A stretch of 64,000 nt of DNA from Dendrolimus kikuchii (lineage: Eukaryota > Arthropoda > Insecta > Lepidoptera > Lasiocampidae), in the NCBI GenBank assembly GCA_019925095.2, contig CM034389.1, positions 17,409,435-17,473,434 on the forward strand, in the 5' to 3' direction. Of this stretch, positions 1 through 13,259 are shown in pieces. Position 1 is the first letter of the stretch, and each line of letters opens with the position of its first letter. Below the pieces are notes generated by a model. The model was not told the DNA's origin. It did no database searches and was given only the letters and a program-made list of their open reading frames with translations. A program made the position numbers and the translations under genes.

Positions 1-99
1 CGGTTGCAATTTAAATTTTGTTTTCCTATATCAGAACACAAGCGAATAAAGATTTGTGACACATCCTAGAAAAAGATTCAGGGACCTTTTCAGATATAT

Positions 100-543
100 T
101 TTATTGGGCAATTCATTTCTAGTAATTTTCTCCAATATCTATTCTTAGTTATAAAGTTCTATACAAACAGTCCACCACATAGAACCAAGTCACCAAACCC
201 ATTCCTTACAACCATTTCCAAAATAGCCATTGTCCAATATATAAGTTAATACAGTAATAACTATTATAGTATACACAAAACATAATAGTTTATATAGGAA
301 GACAAATTATTAGCACAAATCAGACAGACGACATGTCGATGACTGACAAATGTTATTTGTAAGTAAACAAGTTTGCCCTCAGTGTAGTTATATGACAATT
401 CAATGTGATTATTATCAATATTATTGTTGATGAATGATCGCGTGGCCTGATCGAATAAAGCCATACAATGCATGCCATTCGGCTTACCGAATTCACGTGC
501 CAGCTATAACAAACAATTAACACAACTACGCCTATATTTCGTG
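100..543 (-). other. Lpin: Lipin 3' UTR and candidate poly(A) signal
   Basis: No other feature is seen between the stop codon and the left edge. A minus-strand AATAAA lies at 105-100 and could end a UTR of about 460 nt. The exact end cannot be set from the sequence. Confidence 0.4.
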
Positions 544-616
544 CTAGCTTTTAACCACACGTTCACGTTTCTGTGGTGGGAAGAAATCATCGACCATGTC
601 GCTTTGCACGTTGTAG
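544..616 (-). CDS. Lpin: Lipin last coding exon and stop
   Basis: Acceptor TCTATTTCAG|CTACAAC. It encodes (T)[18 protein letters not shown] and ends VVKS with stop TAG at 546-544. The DMVDDFFPP motif is the usual C-terminal signature of lipins. Confidence 0.93.
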
Positions 617-3600
617 CTGAAATAGAAATATTGAACTTATTACAATGCGCGTAGAATGCGAGTTAGTGACGTCACCACCGAGCGGACGCGTTCCAAGCCG
701 AGGGGAAGCTATAACCATGAACACTCTTAATGAATCAGAATGCCACTCACGTCGATTGGAATGTTTGTGTCAACTCGTGCTTGAGCTCGCCTTTGTAGTT
801 TATGGTGAAGATCCTCACAATCGGAATGCCAACCGCCTGGTATGCGCAAACATCCTATAAAGGAAACATAGTATTAATTAACATACGCTTGGTAATGTAG
901 CCAACCTTCTGGGCATACTTCTCTTGGCCTGCGATCTGGGGCAATTCTACTATTACTATCTCGTCAAGATCTCCGGACACTATCGTCTGAATAGCACGCC
1001 ACTCTAACTTTATAAATATTTATAAGCAGAAACTAGCGATATACATGTTTAAAATTTTTGTTAGCTTTTCAATTTTCATTTCGGCTAAGGCCATTTCTGC
1101 TAATGGTAATACCACATTTTTTTACTATTATTCTGCCGTGATAATATCGAGAAGATAATGTGGATTTTGTAGAATATACATTTTTGACACTATCACAATG
1201 GTAGTACAAAATATCACACTATCACAACAATCGTTGAAAATCTTAAACATTCAAGATATTGAAATGGCAGAATTGAGCCCCTGATCGCTATACTCGATCA
1301 ATTCGATCGATTGATCGATATAATTATCGATCTTTTGATGATTCGAAAATTGATAGATCGAGATTTAATATTTTCTTAATTTTTGTGACTAGCGCACATA
1401 TAATTAAAATTATGTTTCAACGTTTTTTTTTATCGCAGGAGTTCAGCAGACAGGCAGACGGCCCACTTGATGGAAACCGGTTACCATCGCCTATGGACAT
1501 TTGCAACACTAAAGATGCTACAAATACGCTGCTGCCCTCTTAAGGGAGACTGGAACCCGGTCTCTAATTCCGGAACACAACTCAAGGTTGTTATGGCGAC
1601 ATACTATAAACCAGGGGTGGTAGCCATCCAGTCGGGCAAATGCTCTACCACCTGGCTGTGGGTTGTTCTGTCGCCTCTTACGACAGGCCGCCCGGCCGCA
1701 GGAAATTGTATTCTTTCTCCGTTCCTACACGGATAAAAACACGGTTTATGAGCTACGTAGTATTTTTTTTATTGCGAAGCTAATAAACAGGCAAACGACC
1801 TACCTAATGGTAAGTGGTTACCGTCGCCTATACATTTTTGCAACTTTCGGATGGTATAAGATAAGGGGAAGGGAAAATGAGCATCGAAACTCACAATCAT
1901 CGTCGGAACAAGTTTAGCTAAAGGCTAACCAATACACGCCGATTTTCTGTGAGAGCCTTATATAACACCAAAACGGCCCTAAAAGTTGTAACCAAGATAT
2001 TTGGCTTCAGAATGGTTCTACCGCGTCGAAATTTATATTAATAAACTTTTTTTTTTTTACGGTCTTACGTATTATGTGCGGCCATGAAAATGGAACAAAA
2101 ACATCTGTAATTAATTAATTAATTTTTATTTTTATTACAATTTTCCTTACGGCTTCATTTGCGTTACCTTCAAACCCACATCTCATAGAAACGATCCAGT
2201 TTTTCAAGTCAAAATGTATCCCTACGTATATTTCTATGCTACATGTACAGTAAAATTGAATTCATAAATGCACGTACATTAACTCTGTTCCCGTATCCAG
2301 CGTAGAAGGGGTTCGATCCTTGCGGGAACAACGCCTTTATGTCAGCGAGGCACTGAATCTTGAACTCTTCAGGCTTCTTCTCGATGACCTCGCGGTGGAA
2401 CGCGCGGAGTAACGAGGTGGGGTTCAAGAGCAGGGGCCCGTCCGGGAGGCACACCTCGCCCTGTCTGATCGAACGGAGGTATTCTCGAGTTACCTGGTAC
2501 AATAAAGTATAAATTATTATTATTAGCCTATAAAATTTATATTGTAATAAATCAGTGTATGAGGTGTTTTAAAAAAATTTAGACCAAAGTAATTTTGCAG
2601 TGACCCAAATTTTTGCAAAAGAATAAATAATAGATATTTGGTTTTGATGATTTCACAATTTATTAAAGTGTAAACAACATATATAAAACACATAAAAATT
2701 ATTTTTATTAAGAAACAATAAAAACATAATAAATAAATACCCCGGAAATTGGAATGCATGGAAAATTGCTTCTCCCAAGATATCTCAATACTTTTAACTC
2801 AATCATTGTCACTATTTTCAAAGAACTTACTACGTTATCATTTAAGGACATCATTTTACAATACAATATAGTTTTTGAAGGTTTTACACCACGAGTTCGT
2901 TACTTTTGTCTTTATTACTACGGCGTAGTATCATAATCGGAAAGACAAGCAAGCAAAAAAGATTTTTCAAAGCATGGTCAATAAATTTGAGAAGGGCTAA
3001 TATAGAGTTCATAGAATGAACTGATAAATTTTAAAAAATCAAAGGTGCTTAATTCTGGTCAGTAGATTCTGAAAATGTAACTTCCAGTTTTACATCACGT
3101 GCAACTGACACTGTGAACTGACGTGTACTGAACAGATTTAAATGAAACACTACACAGAATTTATATACCGAATCAGGATATAGAATACTTTTTATCGTGA
3201 TAATTAATATCGCTTCCATGGAATGAACCAGTAACGCCAAGCTGAGGCCCAATTCTGCCATTTCAATATCATTCATATTCAAAGTATGTTTCCATTGCGA
3301 TAGTATCAAAAATGGTATTACCATTAACAGAAATGGCGTTAGCTGGAAGGAATATTAAAAAGCTACTAAAATTTTAAACTCTTATTTCGCGGGTGTTCGT
3401 TTATAAATATTTATAAATGTTTATAAATATTTACAAGAGTGGCAGTGGTACGCTATTGGAATGAACATAATACCGAAATCAGGCAAAACTACCATTAAGA
3501 CGATAGTGTCCAGCGATTTTGACGAGATAATAATAGCAGAATTGGGCCCCAGATAACGCTGTAGCCGCATTTTTTGTCGCCGATATTGCAATTCACTAAG

Positions 3601-6600
3601 AAATACATCGCGTCATGGCAACATGACTTTGCATTACATTCTATCCGGGTGGCTTCAAATCTGATGGGAAGTCATATTTTAATATACATGTAGGTGTAAT
3701 TAAATTAAACAATAGCTAATAAAGCAACATCTCCTCTGTGTTTGTATGGAAAATATAAAAGTTTATACCATGGAAAAAGAATACTTGACATGGCAATTAA
3801 AACACTTCCATGTGTTGCTTAAACAGTTTCTTCCACCAGGGTACGTAATCATTCTCTGTGTGAATGCGGCCTTGCCGAAGGTTCTCTGGAACGCACATTT
3901 TTTATACTGTCTTTGATCTATAAGGAGGTGGGCACTGAAAATCAGTACTGGGTCGGACTATGTTTCCACACATTCGGAAATCCTGTCCGTTCCACCATAC
4001 TCTCTGTACCTAGCACCATCCTATTACCACTTGTTTCTCTACCTAAAAAAATTCTTACAGGGCATGAAATGCAAAAACCTAGAAGATATCAAACAAGTAC
4101 TGGTTCATTTTTTCACCTCTAGGGATAAGGCTTTTGTTTTAAATAGGATAAACAAACTGCTATCATGCTGGCAGGAAGTTATAAATAATGACATTAATTA
4201 TATTATTTAATAAACTGTATTCATAGTATATTTTTATTATTATTTTGTACTAGCTGACCCGGCAAACTTCGAACGTTGATTTCTGAATGACGGGACGAAC
4301 ATCAAACGTTTGACATTCAAAACCAAAAAAATGAAAAAAAAACTTCACTTTTAAATTTAATTTGATTTCTGAACAAGTTTTAAATTTAATTGATTTCTAA
4401 ACGACGGGACGGACATCAAATGTTTGACAGGTAGGAATAGTTTCTAAGGGAAAGCGAAATTGTTGTTTACTGTTACTATATTCCAAGCATTTTTTTCATA
4501 TTTACTACCTTTTAAACCTTCCCTGGACTTCCACAAATAATTTAAAATCAAAATTAGCCGAATCAGTCCAGCTATTTTCGAGTTTTAGCGAGACTAACGA
4601 ACAGCAATTGATTTTATATACATATAGATTATCCTAAATAGGGACAGAACTTTCCGGTAAACCTAATATTTATTTTATGTAAATTTTTATCACGAAACAA
4701 TACATTCCTATCGAGTAGTTAGTCTTGTCGTCAGGTTTCTGGTCAAAGAAATCCAAATTTATTCATTTTGAAAGCTATATTGGCGTCTATTAGCTTCTGC
4801 CTCTGTTAGTATGACATGGCAAAATCAATGCGAAAGGTGTTGCCAGCAACAACAAAGATAGATAGACAGTTTCTTCTTTGCTTGCCATATATAACCAGTC
4901 TCGATTCTTCGCAATTTTGTTATGATTACACTTATTGATTTATATGTCATTATAATTATTCCATATAAAGAACGAAGATTTTTCACAGAATTTATGTCAA
5001 ATATTAGTTTCTTAACTCTGTTCTATAATTCACTTACCCTAGCCTGCCCGATAGCCCTTGCTGATAAATACAACAATTGGTAGCCATTGTTCTTGATTTT
5101 GGTGAACAACTGTGCAACACCAGACTGAGCCCAATCTTTGCCAACAAGAGGGAAAATGTGGCCTAAAACATCAGACCTGAAACAAAACAAGGTTAAATAT
5201 AAAACACCTAGCGACCTCTCATACCTTCGTTTGCGATTCTCCTGAAAGTTCGCCATATGGCCGCAACCGTCCACTATGACATAACTGATAGCAGCGGAAT
5301 TTCTGCTTGATATTTTTCGTTATATTTTAACCAATTTAAACAATGTTTTGAAATTTTTATCAAAAACCGCTCATTAGCTTTTGCGTGAAAGAGTTATAAG
5401 ACATATTTATATCCTAGCAAACTTTTTTGTTTATAGTCTGTTAATAGGTCTATAACACTGACGTCTATTATTACCACTGGACTGACTGCTGTATATAAAT
5501 GACAAGTATATTTGTATGGCAATCGGAAACTCCGTTTCCGATTTCTGAATCTAATATTAGTAGTAACACAAGTAATTTTTTGTTCATAGGGAATGTTACA
5601 CTCAGTTCTGGCACTATCGAACGGTCCCAGGTCTGCCATTACAATCGTGTCGGAATAATATGGTATATAGAGGCGACAAAACAACCCATAGCCAGAGGGT
5701 AAGGTATTTGCTCGACTGGATGGCGACCACCCCTGATCTAGAGTATGACGCCATAACAACCTTGTGTTGTGTTCCGGCATTAGTGACCAGGTACCATTCT
5801 CCTTTAAGAGGGCAGCAGCGCATTTGTAGCACTTTTGGTGTTGCAAATGTCCATAGGCGATGGTAACCGCTTTTCATCAAGTTGGCCGTCAGCTTGTCTG
5901 CTGAACTCCGGCAATAAAAAAACCCATTATGTTACCATTACTACGCCAGTGAGCGACCATTCCGACACGATTGTTTTTTTATAACCTCACTTGAAATTCC
6001 CGCAAGATTTCCGGGTCACAGAGTATCGCAGCATTTAAAAAATGAAGTAACCTATCGATTTCGTGATAACTGTGTCGGAATAAGCTAATTTTTAGGCACC
6101 CGAACAACTTCAAACCGCTCCTGGGAAAATACCGTGCGATTTTCAGAATTAAAATATCACACATTTTATTACATTAATTTGTTATCGATGAGTCGAATTC
6201 GAATCCGCTTTTTTTAAAATCTAGCCATTTTAAATCTTTCACAGAAAACTTGCTACGGAATTCCCAGGATGAAAAGTAGCGCAGACTTTAAGTCTAAGAA
6301 TTAGCCTTCGATCAGTGAAATCCGCATCGAAATCGGCCCAGTAGTTTTTACGTGAATCCCGAAAAAACAGACATAAATCTAAAAAAAATTGCATCGTGTT
6401 CTCCATCGTTTATATAGTGTACTGCAGTTGCTTTCTTTAACTTGCTCCAATGTACGGACACGGCATGTTTAGACTTCTATAATATTATAAATCGAATGCG
6501 TTGCAGTGCGGCAAGCCGGCAAAGGCTTAGCTCGCTCAACCACACAGGCCATAAAATTATTAATTTTAGTGAACAGTAAAGTGTTATTTATCTATATAAA

Positions 6601-9600
6601 ATGGCAGTGGTCCGTCCAGTGGTGATAGTGGAGGTCGAAGTTGGGAGTACACTAACTTGGTGATGGTGCCGTCGATGTCCGAGATGACGATCTTGTCGTC
6701 GTGCCGCCACCGGAACACGTTGCACTTGCAGCGCGTGGTGCCCTGGTACGCGGTCGTCACGCTGAACACCATCTCGTTCATGCCCTCGCGCAACTTCAAC
6801 TTTTTCTGTACGAACCAAACACACGCTTATGTAGTACTTAAAGGTCAAAAAACATTTTACAGTATACTTAATCGGCGTAGAAACTCTGCCAGACAGAAAT
6901 TTTTAAATTATTTTATTGCATGAGTTCAGCAGACAGGCAGACGGCCCACCTGATGGAGAACGGTTACCATCGCCTACAAATACTTGCAACAACAAAGGTG
7001 TCACAATTGCGCTGCTACTCTTTAAAGGAAGACTGGAACCTGGCCACTATTGCCGGAATACAACTCAAGGTCGATATGGAGTCGAACTAAACCAAGGGTG
7101 GTAACCATCCAGACAGGCAAATACCCTAGCACCTGGCTCAGGGCTGTTATGTCGCCTTTTACGAGAGGCCGCCTGGTAGCAAGAAATTATATTATAACTC
7201 CATTCCTGCACCATTAAAATAACGTATAACTTGAAAACATAATAATAATCGGCAAACGAACACACATATCGAAGGCTTCATAACAAATGGGCGTACAGAC
7301 AAAAGTGCAGTTTTACACAAGGGACCAAATTGTGAATAAAGCAAACTAGTTAATTGTATAAGGCTGAAATATGGAATACCCTTCTTTTTAGGTATACTTG
7401 CATACTGGTAAGACTTTCTAAATTATAACATGCATAGTTTTTAGTAAACAACAAAAAAATGGCATTTTTGCGTATACGCCTGTATGTTATGAAGTCCTCG
7501 ATATCAAGCTAAACAAATTGCGTTATAGATAACATTCAATAGGCCAGTCTAGGGCTGAAACCAGACCATAACAAATAACGGAAAGTGCGTTTACGAAATT
7601 TACCAAGACCAAGAATCGAACTCGGATGCAGCAGCAACGCAAAGGCAGTAAGGGCGCCCAAGGCTTAGCGCCTTTAACTGCAGAGACCGTAAAAGAATAA
7701 CTTTTTATTGCAATCTATAGGTAACAAGATAGCCCCTGAAGTCTTGAAAATTGTGTTCCTCACATATAACTTAAACTATTAGGTGGAAAATTCAAGGAAA
7801 AAAATCAAAGCTGTAGAGCTCAAAAATACTTTCAACAACAATTAGTTTCAATAATATCTTTTGACTATTTCTTGAGATACGGGTTATTTCCAACTAACTG
7901 CTTCGTCGTGCAAGACCTGCTAAGCATTTACCTAATTTATTATAATTTAACAAATATATGCCATAGTCGTTTTTCTCAGAAATTACTGAGTGTATATGGA
8001 TAAAATTCAGCAAAAACATGTATTCTGACTGTCGTTACACAATTGCTAAAAGCTAAAAACGAGAGATGATTGTCACATAAAATATGTAACTTGAATTATT
8101 GCCATTTTTATTTTATTGTAATAGGTATGAAAAGTCATAACAATGTTCCTTAATAACTTGTTTAAATTAATAGTTAGGAATAGGTGCTTAAGTTGTAAAA
8201 AGTGTGTTACTCGCGCTAATGTTTGAATTATAAGCTAAAAGTACCTTAACCGAAAACTGATTTGAACAATGTATATTGAGTCATTTTTAGCACATGAAGT
8301 ATTTTCGACCAGATATAGTTTTCAAAGCTAAATCCCAATGTTGTTTATAGATGCTTATCACTTGTATAGAAACTTTTAATGTATATGAATTGACGGACAC
8401 TTTGCCGATTCTATTGTTATTAGATGCAAATCTGTTATCCGTTTTATTCGTGCAGGAACGGAGTAAGAATACAATTTCCTGCAGCCCGGCCGGCTTGTCG
8501 TAAAAGGAGACAATACAACCCACAGCCAGGTGGTAGGGTATTTGCCCGTCTGGATGGCTACCATCTGATATAGAGTAAGTCGAGCGGCAGAACATTTGGT
8601 GTTACAAATGCTCATTGGCGATGGCAACCGCTTTCCATCAGGCGGGCCGTTTGTCTATCTGCTGAACTAATGCAATAAAATAAAATAAAACGTTGAAAAT
8701 TTGGAAGACATCTGCATACAACTCACGATTTGATCTGATGATAGCCTTAGTGTTTTCCGGAAAGAGGAGTATCGGCGCGGCCTTTTCTGCACTTGGACGT
8801 CTTGTTCAGAGTCCGACGAACTGAGGTCTTGATGGTCAACTATAAAACAAAGTTTTCTTTATTATTATTGAATTTTCAATTTCGATAACATTTTTGTACT
8901 CAATATTAGGTCGACTGTTAAATAAAAATTATTGTTATTGTATAATACAGTATTAGTATAGTACATACATACATAAATATTATCATGTGTGTTTTCCACA
9001 GAGGTAGGCAGAGGACAATGGATTTCCACTTGCTACGATCTTGACATATTATATATATATATATCACGATAATAATTCATTAACTCTTCATACAGACACG
9101 TTTATTATGTACTACAAGCCAGCAACTAATTAATCACACCTGTTGCCAGTTGGGTATGGAAGAGAGAGCATGAAAGTAGAGTAAACGCGGTCAAGATGCG
9201 AGCACTGCGCAAAATCTGCGGAGTGACGCTCGCGGACCGCGTTCGTAATACCGAAGTAAGAAAGAGAGTTGGTCTGAAAGAGAGTGTCGGGGTGAAGGTA
9301 AGGAAAGGAATGCTCTGTGGTTCGGGCATGTGGAAAGAATGCATGATGAAAGAATGACTAAACAGATATACAATGCAAAAGTGGATGGATGCAGAAGTCG
9401 TGGAAGGCCACGACACACCTTCCATGATCAAATTGATCGTGTACTAGTAGAAGGTGATGTCAGGATCCTTAAGAACAGACGAGTGTGCATGACAAGAGTT
9501 ATGAATGTCAAAGAAGCAAGTGAGGTGTGTAAGAATAAGCATAAATGGCGCTCTGTCGTCCGTGCCTACCCCGCAAGGGAACTGACGTGAAGTTATGTAT

Positions 9601-12600
9601 GTATGTATGTTGCCAGTCAGTTATATTGTATAGTGCTTATTATTTTTTAGGCGGTAAAATTCAGACTTACCACAATGATTTAGTAGCAAAAGGCTTAATC
9701 TAAAACGCCTTTGATAGTTCATTTTCGTTAAATTCGCCCAAAGATACGAACTGGACGAAAACGAACATTGAAAGGCGTTCGAGAGTAAGCCCTCAGCTCT
9801 TGCTCCAGCCTCTCATATTGCGTTCAAAATTCAAGAAGTTATATGAAATAGTTATAATAATATTCTTGAATAAATAATTATTAACTAGGATGTTCCCGTG
9901 ACTTCGCCCACGCTTGAGTTGAAATTCCCGGGATAAAAAGTAGCGCAGATCTTAAGTCTAAGATATTGCTACAATCAGCAATAATCGCATCGCAATCGGC
10001 CCAGTAGTTTTTACTTCAATTCCAAACAAACAGACAAGAAATCGAAAAAAAAATCGCATCGTATTGTCCGTCGTTTATATAGTTTATACCAATTGTTTTT
10101 TTTTAATAGCTCCAACGTACAGACACGGCATGTTTAGAATTTTGTAATTTTGTAGATAATTCGGATTTAAACGAAACCTCCCTATACCTTGATCCTGACT
10201 AGGTCGATTTTCTGAGATAATTGCAGGCACTTCTTCAGGTTCTGGCATCACTGGTTCATATGGGTCGATGACGTCATCAACATTCATAACCTCTTTGTTC
10301 TCGTCCATTGTTTCTTCCACTTCCACCGTTTGACTTTTCTCACTTTCAAGGGTTAAGGACACTGGTTCCTGGTTTATGGTATTTGATTCTGTGCTTGTTT
10401 CTGTGCTTAGTAGATGTACTTGTTTCGTATCTTCGTCTTTTGACTTAGAAGGATCAGTTCTGAAGTAAAAAATATCTTAAGTTTATTTATTATTACATAC
10501 ATTATGGCGAGTCACAATATGGTTGAGCGCAATAATACTATCCATTATGTTTGCTTTTTAGGGTTCCAATATATATGACTGATGACACATTTTCCCCTCC
10601 CTTATCTCATTCTATTCACCTACTTCATCCCTTCGCTTCGCCCTTGGTGTTACTAACGTCTATAGGCGATGGTAACCACTTTTCATGAGGTGGGCCGTCT
10701 GCCCGTTGGCCAGCTTTTCAATTAAAAAATAAAGGTAATAAGAACTTCTTATGGTTGCAGTCTAATATATATACATGTGTGCCTTTCATATATACTCTAA
10801 TATGAAAGGCACACATTTTTAATAGTGAAAGATAGGGTTAAATTCAAAACAAATTATTAAGACTCAAATTGTAACTGATTTGATAAAAAATAAGTTTTAT
10901 GTGAAAACTTCTCACCGGATGCAGAACTGAAAATCCTACCGAACCCTAGGGACATGACCTAGGCAGCTATATAAAAATTGTTATTTATGAACAAAACCCA
11001 CATTATAGAAGCAAAATTGACTCAACTTCGTTAGTAGTATGTGAACATTAAATATTCATCATGAAAAAACTGTTTGTTTGAAGTGTCTATAAGTGTGAAA
11101 GAAATGATGATGCAAGCTTGTTTGTATTATAAATTATATGTTGCCAAAAATTACTATTGAACATCTTTGTACAAAGTATCAAACGCCTATTAAGAAAGAG
11201 TACCAAAAAATAATGAGATATAGAGAATCATAGAGAAGAGATGCCGATCTGTCCTTCTCAGTTGATATTAGGTACTTAATACCTGTTACATTTTTCATGA
11301 AAACCATGATCTAATTTATACAAGGTCGTTTATATATGATTAATACTACAAAATAAATAGCCGTACGCGAGCCAGACGCGGACGAGGAAGGTCCCTCTAC
11401 TCTTATAGCAGCAATGCTGATATTAAATTATATACATATATTAAGTCATAATATTATGATTTAATGCAACTTTGAAACTATTCTTTATAACATTTTAAAA
11501 ATAACTAAAACATTTTATAAATATGAAAAAAAATAGTCTTTAGTTTAATTCGCTCGACGATGTTGCACAAGTATTAAATTCTTTCATTTCACAAGTATTA
11601 AATTGTAACATTCTTTCGGAATTCGGGGACATTTTTGAATACAAGTATGTACTTTGACATTATACACAGACAAACAGTGAAACTTCTTCGATAAGTGCAT
11701 TAGCTTTTACATTTATAGCTATAAAACCGTATAAAACAATGAACTGTGATAAAGACAGACAGATTCCTTTTTAACTGACTTCCAAAAAGTGGAGGTTCTC
11801 AATTCAACTGCTTTTTTATGTTTGTTACGTGATTTCTCCGTGAATTTTTGAATGATGTTCAAAATTTTTTCTTTATACGAAAGAGTATACTCCTGAGGTG
11901 GTCCCATTGTCACCAAGTCATGATCTGATGAGTGGATCTTACAGAAATTGAGAGCATCGCATGTTAAAAAAAGGTCTGTCTATACTCTTAGAAAGGCAAA
12001 AATTTTATACGCTTGCTCGTAAAATTTTCACAAGCACTTAAAATTTTATTTCTAAAGCTATTCAAGCAGCAAAGGAAATAATATGTTTTTTAACAAAAAT
12101 AAAACAGACTTCAAACTAAAAAGCATAAAATAGATATTTTCTAAATTTCTACATCTTGAAGTCGATGCCAAGTAAAATATAAAAAACAACAACGAAATAG
12201 CAAAGTGCATCGACTCCAAGATATTCTAGAAAATGTTTCTTTTTTGCTTTTTACTTTGAAGTCGGTTTTGATTTTGTTAATTAGCTTTAAGTATCAGATT
12301 CCCAAAAAATCGAGCATAAATAAAAATAAGAACGCCCCGATTTAATATAATTAGATTTTTTATAGAAATATAAGCGTTACCTACCTCTTTGCTTCGGCAT
12401 TGGACCGACGCCAGTTCCACCAGGAATAGGTCCGCGGCTTCGAAGCGCTGTCCGATGAGACCCGCTGCTGGGTCATCGAACCGTCCTTATCACTCTTTTC
12501 CAACGACTCTAGTACTCTCTGTCAATAAAAAATTCATAATCTATATAACCAGGTTTAGACGTCATAGAGCTATGCCGGAATTATTATTTTGATTACAGCC

Positions 12601-13171
12601 CGCTGGACCGTCTCGGTGTGATATCACGCGCTCACAGAATATCGATGTGACATGTTCAGCCTTGAGTTAATAGTGTTGCGCACCGTGACAGTTCCGGTAG
12701 CACTTTCCACTCACTCTTATCCCATGCACAGACTCTCGACACAGGTAATATCAATTTTCTACCAATGGCAATGTAAAATAATAAGATGTAAAAAACCGTC
12801 ATATGTTGAAAATCACTACTGTGCAATTACATGTGTCTTTTAGAACTGCAAGAAAAGCTTTTTGTTTTGTTTCGTGAAAAGTATGACATTGAAAAGGAGC
12901 TAACTAGGTTTTTCAATTTATATTGATTTATGTTCAAAAAATATTTTTTAAATAATAACAAGTTATAATTGAGATTCTATAAAAACAAAAACGGACTGTT
13001 GGTGGCACATTTGTCGCAGGAATGATTATGAGTAACGTTTTTTACTGGATTATCATTCTTTAAAGTCCGTTTCAAATAGAACAGTAAAAGTTCACAAGAG
13101 AGAAATTACGTAAATAAAAATTAAAAACATTGTCATTCTAAGTATAAGATTCTAATTAAATAGTAACAGGA

Positions 13172-13259
<88 letters not shown>

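Noticed and set aside
751..760. Lipin stop codon TGA at the end of exon 14
   Set aside because: The TGA is part of the donor GTGAGT; splicing to 616 restores the conserved DMVDDFFPP end.
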